A DNA stretch of 64,000 nt, taken from assembly GCA_015832175.1 (NCBI GenBank), contig WJXW01000002.1:3410001-3474000 (forward strand), written 5' to 3'. Below, in pieces: positions 1 through 11,563 of this stretch; positions within the stretch are counted from its first letter, which is position 1; each line of letters starts with the position of its first letter. The notes under the pieces are model-generated. The model did no database searches and was not told the origin of the DNA. It saw only the letters and a list, made by a program, of their open reading frames with translations. Both the position numbers and the translations under genes were made by a program. Source of the stretch: Paraphaeosphaeria minitans. Lineage: Eukaryota; Ascomycota; Dothideomycetes; Pleosporales; Didymosphaeriaceae.

Positions 1-1873
1 TCGCGGGTTATGCTGATAATGACCCCGATGAAGAGGCCAACCAGTGTGGAGGTGAATGTATACAGGCCCACGATGTGTGCTGAGCTGTCGTCATCATTGT
101 TGTATCGAATTCCCAGCCCGATCAGAAGGTATGTGGATTGCACATAGTATGCCATATGATAGAGGAATCCCATAGTGAGGGCTGTTACGATTCTTTTCTC
201 CCCAAGCAGCTATGTACGGTCAGCGTTTCGTAAGCAGAATTTTCCCACATCAGGTGTTGCTAAATTTGCGAATGGTTGGTCTTTGACATACCTGAATTGG
301 GAACATGGGATACTTCGAATACTTCTCCACATAGTAGAATATAACAATACAAAGCAAGCCCGTAATGGTCATGGAGATGGTAGCGGGGCTTGGCCCATAG
401 CCCTGGTTGTGTGGAAGCACGAGCGGCAACGATGCCCAAGGCGCCAAGAGACATGTCGCGATGCCCATGAAGCAAATCCAGCCGAGTATGTCCATTTGTC
501 GGAGGCGTAAGAGCTGACGAGAGACGCGACCTCGGACAGGTATTCTCAACGCGTTCTCAAGCTCAGAAGGGGACAGTCTTTTCTTCGCGTTGCGCTCGAT
601 TGTAAGGAGGCCTATTACCAAAGGTACAGAGCATGCTTTTGGAACGGTCAGTTTCAAAGCTTATCAATGCGTTCTGAGACGTTGGGCACGTACCAAAGTA
701 CATAATTGCCGACCAAGCAAAGCGCCAGTGCACTGAAGGACAGGTTTCGACAAGCGCATTCCTCAAAGCGGCACTGAACCAGGTTGTTACCTATAGAGTT
801 AGCCTGTATCTCTAGGAAGCTGTGGATATCCGCCTTGCAGTAAACAACAGTTTGGACAATGCATGGCATATCAAAACTCTTGGCGAGGTACCACACATAG
901 TTAGAACGTACAAGATATGGGAGGGCGGGTAAGTAGAACACGACAACCCTCAGTCTCATCGAGGTAAGGTCTGCAATGATGATTTCGAACATGGAAATGA
1001 CACCCAGAAAACCGATCTAGTTTGGTTAGTAGAGCAGCTGCTCCGAGGCTGTGGATACTTACAGCCCAAATGATGGTGCCGCCCAAGAAGATTTGGATTG
1101 TGGTAGCCGTGGCTTGCAAGACAGTGCCTCTCAAGAGTTAGCTGGAAGTTTCAATGCGGGACATTCGTTGTCCCTCGGGACCCCATGCGGACATTGAATG
1201 GCTGGTCCTTGTAGCCTTCTCAAAGTGCTCACCTAGTATATAGAACATGATAGAGGTGATGAGAGTCTCCGGACGACCATATACATCTGCACTCTTTGAG
1301 ACCAATGGGGTCATGGCGGCAGCGACAAGAGTAGGGACGGTATTGAGGGCGCCAAGCATCCCACTCTTTTGGTAGTTTGTGGCAATCTCATACTATCTCT
1401 CGTCAGATGCAAACATGAGGATGGCTTGGACTAGTCACCTGGTACAGGACACGCATGAAGTTGTCCAGGCTTTGTAGAGTCGCCAACACCAGGATGCACA
1501 CGAGTACAAACGTCTTCTCTGAGGATCGGATGCTCTTTCTCGTTATAGCCATGCGAAGATAGCCTGGGCTGTCCGCGCCAGTCGGGGGCTCCGCGTGTTT
1601 TCGAGGTATGTCTTGAGACTCAGCGCCTGCGAGCGAGCTACGACCATCGCAATACTCAGCTGCATTGTCGACGTCGTCCTTGTCTGTGGGCTTCGCACCG
1701 GGCTCGAGTGGCTCGCTGGATCTGAAAGAGCCGCGTTTTGGATCGACCATGGTGATGGCATCGGGGTCGTAGCTATCAGCCGTATTCATGGGCAGAAGGT
1801 GTGCCGGCGTGATAGCAGCAGTGCCGGATGTGTCAAGCATGGGTGCCGATTGGGGGCGGGGGTTGCCCGCCAT
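1..1873 (-). CDS. Siderophore-iron transporter-like MFS protein, C-terminal part missing at window edge
   Basis: The reverse strand encodes an MFS permease resembling fungal siderophore-iron:H+ symporters (SIT/Mir type). An N-terminal hydrophilic tail is followed by a first membrane segment (FVLVCILVLATLQSLDNF) and the family-like stretch LGALNTVPTLVAAAMTPLVSKSADVYGR. Probable exons are 1873-1439, 1392-1233, 1127-1063 and 1016 onward; the first three junctions keep phase. Later pieces read WRFAWSAIMYFG, CSVPLVIGLLTIERNAKK and GFLYHMAYYVQSTYL, and run off the left edge. Between about 960 and 650 I could not place introns with confidence and the expected segment lies in two frames, so mild decay is possible. 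The start at 1873 (MAGNPRP) fits better than an upstream in-frame ATG at 1936. By family it would import ferric siderophores at the plasma or vesicle membrane. No siderophore synthesis gene is nearby. Confidence 0.75.
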
Positions 1874-2310
1874 GGTTGCGGACAAGCTTGGGAGGCACGA
1901 TCTGGAGCTGCGCGTGTGAGAAATGTCGAACGACACCCACGGGCGAGGTTCAGGTATGCAGGCAGAAGGGGGAGGCAGGTATAGAAGCAGAAGGAAGGGT
2001 CCAGGTTTACAAGCAGAAGTGGAGTAAACGACCTGCGATGCAGAGGAGCACGGGACATGTTTTTTCCGTGTCGTGGATTTGGCCCGTGTGATGAGGCTGC
2101 AGCAAACGGCAAGAGCGGAGGGGCGCTAGTGACCGTGAGAGTGAAGGGCGTAATCTGCGTTACTTTAGGCAAGCCCACATGCACGCAGCTCGACTTCCTA
2201 CAGTTGAACATCCAAGTTCGCTTTGAATTTGCGAATGATTTGGCTAATTGCCGTGGTCTCTAGAGTGAAGCAGGCGGGCCAGGAGGTTGGAAAGAGAGCT
2301 GGTCGGGGAA

Positions 2311-2343
2311 TACCTACTGTAGGTACCTACCTAGGTACCTATG
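2311..2343. repeat. Palindromic GTACCTAGGTAC-type cluster 1
   Basis: Overlapping palindromes of the kind TAGGTACCTA and ACCTAGGT are packed into about 33 bp. A second cluster lies 170 bp downstream and single copies occur elsewhere in the window. The function is unknown; such motifs may be cruciform-prone spacer repeats. Confidence 0.6.
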
Positions 2344-2510
2344 TCATCGCTCAGTCTACAAGACCATTTTCTTACCATACTTGATTCTGGCTCACATGGT
2401 CTTCTAAGCTCGCGCCAAGGGAAGAACTGCTCATCTGCGAGATCATAAACCCGAAGCACTGGATTCTGTGCCGTTTTCTACCATGGACCTTGACGATACG
2501 TACGGTATCA

Positions 2511-2545
2511 TTACCTACCTAGGTACCGTAGGTACCTAGGTATCT
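2511..2545. repeat. Palindromic GTACCTAGGTAC-type cluster 2
   Basis: This is the second cluster of the same nested palindromes (ACCTACCTAGGTACC, TAGGTACCTAGGTA), located about 325 bp before the PEX14 start codon. Confidence 0.6.
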
Positions 2546-2869
2546 AAACAGCATGCTTGCTCGACTTGAGAGACTGGACGACCAGGCAAGGCCATTTTGG
2601 TGTAGGTATTCTCTTGTTTCTAGCACTTCTTCTCTGCAACTCTTCATGTCACCTTTTTCTTCGTCCACCGAAGCCATGTCGGGAAAGCGAGCCTGTTACG
2701 GACAAGCGCCGATGGGACACGTCACGTGAGAGCAGTCGGGCCCGCGAGCCGAGGCAACTGCGCGCCTCCATCTTTCGGGCCGCTTTGCGACCGCGTGCTC
2801 GTCAGCCATTGAACTGCTCCAGTACATCCTCTTTGCTTGATGCTATCGTGTGAGCGCTAACTATCCACC

Positions 2870-4160
2870 ATGGCCGTCCGCGAGGACCTCGTAGAGTCGG
2901 CAGTAAGATGCTCCTACCGAACCGAAAGAAGTGAAACCGTACTGATAAGCGCAGGTCTCGTGTATGTTCATGCCGACGCCCGTCACTCCTGCTACCCGCT
3001 GACCGCATCGCAGTTCTGCAAGACCCCTCGGTTGCCAACGCGCCCTTGGAAAAGCGCATCGCATTTCTCCAGTCCAAGAACCTCACCCAGGAGGAAGTAG
3101 ACGCCTCGCTCGCACGCGCTGCCGAAGGCCCCAACCACGCCTCCTCACCCACTCCGCAAAGCCCCACACCCTCCAATTATGCATACAGACCGCCTCAGTC
3201 GGCTCCGGCGTACGGGAACTACCCTCCGTCGGGGTACTGGCAACAGCCGCCACCGCCAGAGTAGGCCATCTCAAGCCATTCCACCGCCCACGGACAAGCA
3301 CGCTGACAATCGCAAGGCCTCCGAAACGAGACTGGCGCGACTACTTCATCATGGCGACGGTGATGGGCGGTATCAGCTATGGTCTCTACTTTACCGCGAA
3401 GCGGTACATCGTGCCCCTCATCGCGCCGCCCACGCCGCCCCAGCTTGAACAAGACAAGGCGTCCATAGACGAGTCGTTCAAGCGAGCCTTTGATCTCCTT
3501 GACCAGCTTAACACAGACACATCCGCCCTCAAGGCGTCCGAAGAAGCAAGGACAACGAGGCTCGACGGCGCCCTCGGTGAAATGGAAAGCGTCCTCGCAA
3601 GCTTGAAGGAGTCGTCTAAGCGGCAAGGAGACGACAACAGGCGGATAGAAGATGACGTGCGGGGACTGCGCGATCTCATTCCCAAGGCTCTTGATGCACA
3701 GAAGGAAGCGACGGATACGCGATTGAAGGAGCTGTCGAGCGAGCTGAAGAGCTTGAAGACACTCGTTGGAAACAGGATGGGAGCTGGCGCTGCGCGCCCT
3801 CCTGTGACGACGCCCTCCAGCTACTATGGTTCAGGCCAGCCTTTGGGCTCCGCCTCGACTGCCAACAACATCAGCGGAGCCGCGACGCCCACCCCTGCAC
3901 CTGTCTCCGCTCCCGCAACCCCAGCATCTGGACAGTCCACAGCCTCTGCAAGTGTTTCAGATGGCCAGGGAACCAGCGCTGGAGCAGCTCCCACCCCTGC
4001 GCCCGAGAAGACTGCAGCAGCCTCGTTGCCCTACGGAAGAATGACCAACGGGCGAGCTGCAATTCCCGCATGGCAGATGGCGGCAGCGAAGAAGAACGAA
4101 GAGGCGAACAAGGACACAAGCGAGAGCGGTACGGCAGTTGAAGCCAACGCAAGCTCATAG
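2870..4160 (+). CDS. PEX14: Peroxisomal membrane docking protein Pex14, four exons including a 7-nt microexon
   Basis: Pex14 docks cargo-loaded Pex5/Pex7 receptors at the peroxisomal membrane with Pex13. Exons are 2870-2902, 2955-2961, 3014-3260 and 3317-4160, giving 376 aa; summed exon length is exactly divisible by three. The N-terminus carries the Pex14 receptor-binding signature (VREDLVESAV followed by SFLQDPSVANAPLEKRIAFL). A proline-rich stretch ends in PPPEPPKRDWRDYF, then comes a hydrophobic segment (MATVMGGISYGLYFTA), a long coiled coil (about residues 125-230) and a Ser/Ala/Pro-rich tail. The 7-nt exon is forced by phase: without it the FLQDPSV motif is out of frame. Introns 1 and 2 are both 52 nt and have CTGAT/CTGAC branch-point-like sequences. 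Confidence 0.95.
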
Positions 4161-5811
4161 GAGGAGTTATTTTCAACTTCACGTAGTAAACCCTTTTACT
4201 AGCTTGTATTACATCAACTTCGTTTCAAGGAACTCCTCATGTCAGATGACGTAATTGCAGGCGGTTTTCGATCCTCATTCCCTTTTCGCGATGATCTCGA
4301 TGTCTGCATCAGTTACACACGATGTCCCGCTTTTGGCTACCATATGCACTACGAGGCGCGGCAAGCACGTGAAGAAATGTAGACTCTGAGTGACAGTCGA
4401 ATCGTATGCAGGTAGGCTGCGGCCAGCGACGTCGTCAATGCCTTTGATCGAATCCCACCAAGTCTAGGTATATATTATGCGGTCAATATAAGGTGTCTGG
4501 CGTTTGTGTGAGTTGCTGGAAGGCGTTGTGAAGCAGCAGCACAGAAGAAGTTGTGGTGCATTACGATCTCCACCCCCTCTCTCTTCGCAGCCTCGAAACG
4601 ACCTCGTATCGTTATTCATAACGTTACTCGCATGGTCCTCGATACCAGTCAATGTGATTGCTGATGACTTGGTGACGCTTTCTCGCGCGTCTCAACGCCA
4701 CTTATTACCTACACCTGCAACTCCGCCAAGGGTAGACAGCTACATTCCGAAACGCAATCACCAGCGTGCACTCACAAACAATGCTCAGAATAGCACGATG
4801 CTCGCCGGTATACGCACACAACTTGGACAAGGATGGAGTTGGGCATCTCGGCGTGAGGAGTGAGGCGTACAAACAACTTGACAATGATGCAGTCGATGGC
4901 TACCCTTCATCTTCAATGAACATAGAATCAATGGGCATGCTGGCGAGGAGATGAATGGTATAAAAGATGTCTCTGTCACCGTTCCTCGCGACTGCGAATG
5001 AATGTGGAAAACGTATAGGCGCTCGGCTGCTCGACGATTTGGGCCCTCAGCGGGTGCAGATTCGTAGAGAGGGGGTAACGTCAGAGTAAGTGGATCGTTG
5101 GGCATAGGTCGAGTACGTGTTGACCACCAGACCACGGGTTCGTACGTAATGAGCAGTCTCGACCTGTGCAGGGCAATTGTAAGTCCTTGTATCTGGAACA
5201 CACATGGAAGTAATCTACTTCACTCAGGTAAAACAGTTTGCTGCCTAGTTAGCAAATGAGTACCAAGTGGCGAAACACCCCAACTTTTTCCTTCATACGA
5301 GACTCGCCGTCCATCTTGCTCCTGCAGTCCCTTGATGCGAGTAGTATATGCACCCTGCTCTCTCGAAAGAAACCTACATACAGAGCAGTCTTTTAAATGC
5401 CTCGTCGTTTAATTTGCACCATGTTCATATTCTATGTTCGATCATAACCAGGCAGTAGGCATCTAGTCTCTTGAACAGACCCTCGAGTGCGCAGTAGCTG
5501 AGCATGCTACCGCTTACGTGACGTTTTTATGAGTCGTGACCCAGTTTCATGTCCGAAATGCCACCGTGATTGGTCTATTTCTGTCAACGCGATGCCATCA
5601 GAAGCTGTTCGATGATGACAACAAACCTACCCAGAATTTTACCTGGCCTCGTCCCCCACTGACCAAGCTTCAACAACAGGGATGTCGTAGGCGAGAGAGA
5701 TCAATGCGAAATTCTTAAAATCTGCATAAGGGGCAGCCAACTTCATTCGCAGTCGTGCCGTCGGAGGGAAATTGTACTCGCAAGTAGTAGTGCTCCGTGA
5801 TGGAAGGTCGT
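4161..5811. other. Intergenic region downstream of PEX14
   Basis: Two convergent genes border this 1.6-kb stretch, which should contain their 3' ends. Open frames of up to 138 codons occur on both strands but show low-complexity or arbitrary composition and no splice-consistent continuation. An open frame at 5639-5872 on the reverse strand may belong to the neighbouring unrecognised gene. Confidence 0.5.
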
Positions 5812-6560
5812 TCATAGGATTTGACAATAGGTGACGAAGAATTCCCCAAGGCTCTCTAATAACTTCAAGCAAGATTTCTGCACCGGAAGCAGGTCCTGGC
5901 CTGCCGTTGTCCTTTGGTAACCCAGGGAGGTCTGCTTAAAGAGCTCGTTGATGTTTATATAGTGCTTCAGTGGGCCTAGGAGGGCAAGGCACTCATCCTT
6001 GCGAAAATAAGCGCCAATAAAAGTCATGAAGTTAATGATACCCATGTGGGTAAGAGGGGTCAGACGAAAGTAGTCGGCCCCCTGGCGGAGATGATAGTCG
6101 TTCAAGTAATTCCACGCCTAGCAATGTCAGTCAGAAATGATGTAATACAACAGGTTGTACCCACAAGGCCGCATATGGCAACATTCTACTCACCGAGTAC
6201 ATGGTCGAAGAAGTATGTATTTGCGATTTGCAATTTCGCCTCGATGAAAGCCCACTCCTCTTCGCTCGGCTCCTCGGTGAATTGAACATACTCCTTAAAT
6301 GCAGCAAGTGTCAGATTCATAGTGACAATCCAGATCGGGCCAACCAGACGATTGAAGATTGTTCCAGGAGTGTCATTGGTGGAAGTGCTAAGTACCGTAT
6401 TCTCTCCGGCGTTGATCGCGGCGATGAGTTGTGTAGCGCTCATCACAGCTGCTCCGTACAAACCGCTCGAGCGACCTGTGAGACGTCGAACATTCCTACC
6501 GGGAACGGGCTGTATGGTAAGGGCAGCCTGCTGGATACGAGGCCCTTCGCTGTTATCCAT
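5812..6560 (-). CDS. Unrecognised protein, two exons, possibly frameshifted near its end
   Basis: I do not recognise this protein. The best model joins 6560-6201 with 6117-5812 through an 83-nt intron (donor GTACTC, acceptor TAG), giving 221 aa. The stronger-looking donor GTGAGT five bases on runs into a stop after joining, so it was not used. The protein starts MDNSEGPRIQQ, is mostly helical in character, and contains FNRLVGPIWIVTMNLTLAAFKEYVQF and LTHMGIINFMTFIGAYFRKDECLALLG. No signal peptide is evident. A protein-like frame (ILLEVIREPWGILRHLL through EAWSVGDEAR) overlaps the last part in another frame and ends at 5639, which suggests either a frameshift around 5905-5945 or an unseen intron. 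If they are joined, the product would be about 280 aa. Confidence 0.55.
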
Positions 6561-6896
6561 TAGGTGGGATGGTGTAATATGGGCGTGCTCAGTGTAAAGC
6601 AGCAGAGAAGCGATAGAGAGCGAGTATTTGGAACCAAGAGATTTTATACCTATAAAGAGCTGAGCAGCAAGAACAATTCTCTGTTAGCGGGGCAGTTGCC
6701 AAGCAGTGTTTTCCACTCTGTGAACCAGTGTGGCTGAGTTTGAAGTTTTGCTGCTTTCGTTTGACCAAAGCCAGTATTTGGGTGACGTAGTTCATTACCA
6801 TTTGTAAACCCAAGCCATACACTTACAGTGAAACTTTCCGCTCACAGGTCCCGGCACGAAGCTCTTGCACTCGCGCTCACTCGCCGTCGGTTGGGT
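6561..6896. other. Spacer between two reverse-strand genes
   Basis: These 336 bp hold the upstream region of the unrecognised gene and the 3' end of the MAPEG gene. I see no coding feature or clear motif. Confidence 0.5.
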
Positions 6897-7787
6897 TTAG
6901 GCATCAGTGGCTAGCCTCCAGCACACGTTGATCAGCGCACTCGTAGCACTAATATGCGCAAGGGTTCGAGGAATTGCAATGTTTGCAAGATATGCCGGGT
7001 AGTGCACAAACAACTTCGCAACCACGTGAAAGCCCAGCAAATTCACCACCTGTGAATCAGTGGGTGCAATGACCTGCGCCAGTGCTGCTGCCAGCGCAAA
7101 GCCCGGAAAGTTCTCCATGAGAGCATAGTGCGCGGATCGCAGGCGAAGTGGCAGTCCGTCTAACTTGGTAACGTGCTTGCGCGGATGATCATTGTCCAAA
7201 CCTTCCTCTCGGCCCATAGCTTGACCAGCAGCAGAGGCGGCCCCAGAAGCTCCGAATGTCCAGAAGATGTAGATGGCGGAGAGAGCCGGGATAGCTCGTC
7301 CACTGGAAATGGATGAGATGCCGACACCAGGTACAAGTTTGATGAGAGTCTCGCTGAGCTTTTGGAGGACACTGTCAGGTTTGGTGAGGTAGGAGCTGGA
7401 ATATGATCAGATTATCAGTCTGCTACTATGCAACTGTGAGAACGTACGTCAGCGGGATCAACGCAAGATATAATGGGGCAGCACCCAGGACAGCTGCTCC
7501 GCCAGGATTGACGCTGGTACTCGTTAGTGTTTAGCGGTTTGTGCAATGCGCGGAACAACGTACACGCCATTCTCGGCCGCCACCTGCTTGGCTTTCTGCT
7601 TCTTATCGTCCGACATGCCAAATGCTTCTTTAGAAGGTAGCTCGAACGTGATAGAGGTCCTCCTTCCGGTGCGAGAGGGTTTGCTCTGCTTATGTTGCGT
7701 TTCGCTAAGGAGCCGAGGAACCCTGTCGCCGATGACGTGTTCGGTGTGCGGGGTTGAGCTGTCGTCTTGATGATGGACAGAACTCAT
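6897..7787 (-). CDS. MAPEG-family integral membrane protein
   Basis: Exons 7787-7564, 7513-7448 and 7395-6897 join in phase to 262 aa. The C-terminal 165 residues resemble the MAPEG fold (membrane-associated proteins in eicosanoid and glutathione metabolism): four hydrophobic segments including AAVLGAAPLYLALIPLT, AIPALSAIYIFWTFGASG, HYALMENFPGFALAAALAQV and a terminal IAIPRTLAHISATSALI, with the loop RLRSAHYALMENFPGFA typical of the family. The N-terminal 75 residues are hydrophilic and poorly conserved in appearance. A second in-frame ATG at 7616 (MSDDKKQKAKQ) would give a more usual length and may be the true start. Both introns (50 and 52 nt) use GTACGT donors. The substrate is unknown, and many fungal members have no tested activity. 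Confidence 0.85.
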
Positions 7788-8306
7788 CTGGAGGGCAGGC
7801 CAGAAAATGATACAAGGAAAGACGTCGATCGTGTATCTATTTGGAATTGAAGTTTAGCAGCGCTTCTGGATGGAGAAGTAAACGGGCGCACGGGTCTGGT
7901 TAGTGCCCGTCGGCATAATACCTAGGTAGGGTACCCATCAGGCGGACGAGGGACGGAGCTGATCCAGATGTTGCTACTATCCTTGCTAATGAAATGGAGT
8001 TTTGCGAGATTGGGCAACGACCCCAGTCACTAACTTCTGGTATGGTATGCATTGAATGGCGCTTAATTGATCGTTGCGTCACGGCAACCCTTACTGCTGA
8101 ATGTTGGAAAGTTCGTATGTCTGACGAGACGGTATTTAGTTGCCTCGACTGTTTGAGACCAAGTAATGCATCGTTCGTAACATGATGCCTAATTGCAAAC
8201 TGTCCATAGAGTCCAGATGGTTGAGCTTTAGCGAGAGTGGATCACGATCGCAGATCCTCAATGTGGTATAGATAAGCGAGGCGTTTCTCCAGAGCATCGG
8301 GCCTTA
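7788..8306. other. Spacer between MAPEG gene and Harbinger-type element
   Basis: This contains the MAPEG upstream region and one TACCTAGGTA palindrome near 7919-7930. No gene is supported. The last three bases (TTA) form the left target-site duplication of the adjacent element. Confidence 0.5.
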
Positions 8307-9060
8307 GGGCCTGTTCGGTAGACGTGATCTGGAGGCTTGATCTCATCTCGATTACTAGATCCAGTTAGGCTCACATTAAGATCACGCCGTGTTCAGTTCG
8401 AGCGTGATCTTAATGTTATAAATAGAGGTCTAATCTAGGAGCAATTAACTAGCTAAATTAAACCCTACTAGTGCTAATAGGATCTACGTTTATACCTATT
8501 TAAGCGCGAGATTATAAGTTAAACTAAGTATAAGGTTAAAAGGTCTATCTCGCCTAATTTTAGAGCTTTTTAACGCCGTGATACTTAGTAGAGAGGCCCT
8601 TATAGGCGTTGTAAGAGCGTTAATAGCAATAACTTTAGTGTTAATTAACGCTGTAGAGAGGACTATATAGCGACTATAGACTCTAACCCTAGCTCCTTCT
8701 AGGCGTTGGCGACGCTGTAAACGTTAATAGAGACGACGCTAGCGTCTGTAATAGAGGAAAGAGAGTTAACGTTAGCAATAGAGTAGGCGTTAAGCTCTAT
8801 AAGAGCTCTTACAACGCCTTACGCGCTAGAGTACTTAGAGTTAGTATAAAGGATTAATTAATAACACTAAAGTTTAACAAGATAATAAGACTTTTAGATA
8901 GGCAGTTACTAAACATAGGTTAATCTAGGTACGTCAGAAGCGGGTCTTTGGAACGATTTGTATGGCTACACTAACAAAAAATTCTACGCCAGCGCTTTAC
9001 TGAAACCGGGCGAGATCAAGCCCAGATCACGATTTGAGATCACGCCCACCGAACAGGCCC
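8307..9060. mobile_element. Non-autonomous PIF/Harbinger element, internal-deletion copy (754 bp)
   Basis: The ends are inverted (GGGCCTGTTCGGT at left, ACCGAACAGGCCC at right) and flanked by TTA on both sides, the usual 3-bp target duplication of PIF/Harbinger elements. Both ends match the ends of the 2.9-kb element at 13042-15955 over a few hundred bases, in the opposite orientation, while its coding middle is absent. A subterminal hairpin (AAGATCACGC at about 8378 and GCGTGATCTT at about 8402) repeats the terminal motif. The element has no coding capacity. It retains G/C at several positions where the large copy has A/T, so it appears less mutated. Confidence 0.9.
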
Positions 9061-9382
9061 TTATGAGAACGTGCTTCAATAAGAGACACTACCGGACGCA
9101 GCTCCGACCAGAGCCTGCCCACACAAACGGAGGACGATTGTTTGTTTTTCTCTCGTAGTTGTCCACAAGCATTGTTGCGGACAAGACGTCCATGAGAATT
9201 TACGATGTTTCCTTCATCGGCAATTAGAGATACCCATGACGGATGATGTAGTGTGGCTTGTGCACGCACCCATGACGCAATAGCAGCGACATGTACTAGG
9301 TATTCGCGCAAACAAACCTCCAAAAATGCGAACCCCTCCCTTCACGCCTTTCCCTCTCCTCTGAATATCCCTATTAGCCAAC
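9061..9382. other. Upstream region of the DUF3292 gene
   Basis: About 320 bp lie between the right target duplication (TTA, 9061-9063) and the start codon. A CCTTTCCCTCTCCT pyrimidine tract about 30 bp before the ATG is typical of fungal promoters. No other feature is seen. Confidence 0.5.
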
Positions 9383-11563
9383 ATGTCTGGAGGAGTAGTT
9401 TACAAAGACCTGCTCCCCATTCCCGCACATGATCCTCGTGAAGTACACGGCACGACACCCACCTTGACAGATGAACCGACTGAAAGCCATGCGTTAGCTA
9501 TGGAGGCCGCAAAGAACCCTGAGCTTGCTGGAGCAGCGCAGATGCCCCATGGAGAAGAGGTGATAGACCTGGGCTGGAATGAGCCTAAAGAGAAAGTGGA
9601 AGCGCCACTTGTTGGAGGGTTGGGCAATGAGGACCTCTGGCTGCTGGTCCGACGGTTCAACAAGGTAATGTTGCTGTACATTCCGTAACAACGCCAACCA
9701 ACGTGAACCAGCAAATGTATCATGTCAAGGAGATTCCAAACCCACCTCCAGGTGGACTTGATCTCAACATTGCGGACGAAGAAGAATTCTCCCCGGATAA
9801 ATTGAGGAGCAACATCGAGCGCCTCTATATGACCATCGTAGGTCTCTGCATTTTATTTCCGCTTTACTTGACTTAGTAAAAAATAGGCTCTCGGTCTTAT
9901 GGGCTTCGGAAAGCATATCATGCGGTTGCGGTCATGGCGCGAGAGTCGACGCACATCCTGGTTTTGTGTTGCGTACTTTGCCGCTTGGTTCCTCGATATA
10001 CTGGTCCCTGTCCTCTCACTCACCGCCGTGGCACTTATTGCCTATCCACCAATACGTCCTATCATGTTCCCACCGGCTCCCATCGCTCTGGTCTCGGCTA
10101 AGACTGGAGGTATCCAGAAGCCGAAGTCTGGCACCTTAGGCAGTCACGATAGTGCCACTGGCGCCCCCGAAAACCACAAAGGCGAAGCCGTTGAGCAAGA
10201 GGCAAGCAATTTTGTTTCCGGAGTCGCTTCTATAGCACTGTCCAGTGCGACCGGAAAGCATCCTCAAGGAGAACCACCCGAGGGAGACGACTCCTCAGCA
10301 GATGCCGTCCCAGACCCGACTTCAATCGCAATCGGCGCTGCTGATGCGAAGGACAAGGCTGCTGGTGGCATCCCTACAAAGAAGCATGACAAGACGAAAG
10401 TACCTATGGAGACTGCCATGTGGAGCAAGATGCGGCCGATCATGCATGGTATCGCTGATGCAACCGACACTTGGGAGCGTTTCGCAAACGCACTCTCACC
10501 CACGCCTCCCTTTCCCCAAAACCGATATCGTATCCGCTTAGCTGCTGTCGTCGCACCCATTGTTCTCCTGTCTCTATTCGTCACATCCTACATGTTCATG
10601 AAAGGTCTCACCTTCGGGGTGGGCTTCGGTTTCTTTGGCGATCCCATCATCTTGCCAGTAGCCAGATACTTGAACCGGGAGTTCCCTGACTGGCAGAAAC
10701 TCCTGGAGCTCCGCAACACCCTTCTCAAAGGTGTCCCAACCAACGCCCAGCTGGCCATCACCCTGCTCCGCATCGGTGAAGCAAACAAGGCACCTCTCCC
10801 ACCTCCCCCTCACATCGCCGAACCACCTCCAGATAAGCCCGCCGATATCACTGAAGAAGAACTCCGCGCCACCGGAGCCGACTACCCCCTCAATGCTACC
10901 CAAGAGGAGCTCGACGAAGCCATGACGCACGATCCAACCACGGCCCACGAGACGGCAGGGTCCGACATTGACTCCGCGAAGAGCCAAAAGCACGGCAAGA
11001 AAGGCTCCAAGATCCTCAACTTCTTCAAGGGCACCGTCAAAGGGGGAGTCGAGACGACGATTGGCGCCGACAAGCTCAAAGCCAAGGTCGGCGACATGCA
11101 TGCGAAGAACCGTCTCGGTGCCGTCCAGAAGCCCGACGACAACCTCAAGTCGGGTCCCGTCGAGTTCAAGGCGAGATACCACGGCCACAAGGGCCACGTG
11201 TACATTACGACCAAAGCCACGATCCCGTGCGTTGCTTTCTCCACGGACAGCACGATCGAGAAGGTGGGTACGGAACAGAGGGAGGACCTGCATCCTCAAT
11301 GGAGCATCCCCATCGGCGAGATCAGCGAGATGCGCAAGGTGGGCGGTTACGGCTGGAAGGCCAAGCTTGTCGTCGGGTGGGCCATGGGCAGGGAGGTTGC
11401 GGATGGCTTGGAGATTGTGCTCAAGGACAGGCCTCGGATGCCGGGGGAGAAGCGCGCGGCGCCTGGCGAGCCGCTCAAGTACAAGGTGACTGCCGTGCCG
11501 CTGCGAGACGAGCTTTTCAATCGGCTGGTCAGCATGGGCGGGCAGAAGTGGGAGTGCTGGTGA
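9383..11563 (+). CDS. DUF3292-family membrane protein
   Basis: Exons 9383-9664, 9712-9837 and 9887-11563 are all in phase 0 and give 694 aa. The N-terminal third is soluble and includes LGNEDLWLLVRRFNKQMYHVKEIPNPPPGGLDLNIADEEEFSPDKLR across the first junction. The conserved core follows: ALGLMGFGKHIMRLRSWRE, then a paired hydrophobic segment (VAYFAAWFLDILVPVLSLTAVALIAYPP), a Ser/Gly/Ala-rich linker, a second membrane region (RLAAVVAPIVLLSLFVTSYMFMKGLTFGVGFGFFGDPII) and a C-terminal beta-rich domain that starts near KSGPVEFKARYHGHKGHVYITT. The last part looks like a GRAM/PH-like fold, which is inference. The arrangement matches the fungal DUF3292 family, whose role is not known to me. The ATG lies 14 bp after a CT-rich tract. 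Confidence 0.85.

Larger units (their letters stand above)
1937..2869. other. Intergenic spacer between the transporter and PEX14
   Basis: This is the shared upstream region of two divergent genes. Apart from two clusters of TACCTAGGTA-type palindromes (annotated separately) I see no gene. Short open frames here have no recognisable protein character. Confidence 0.6.
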
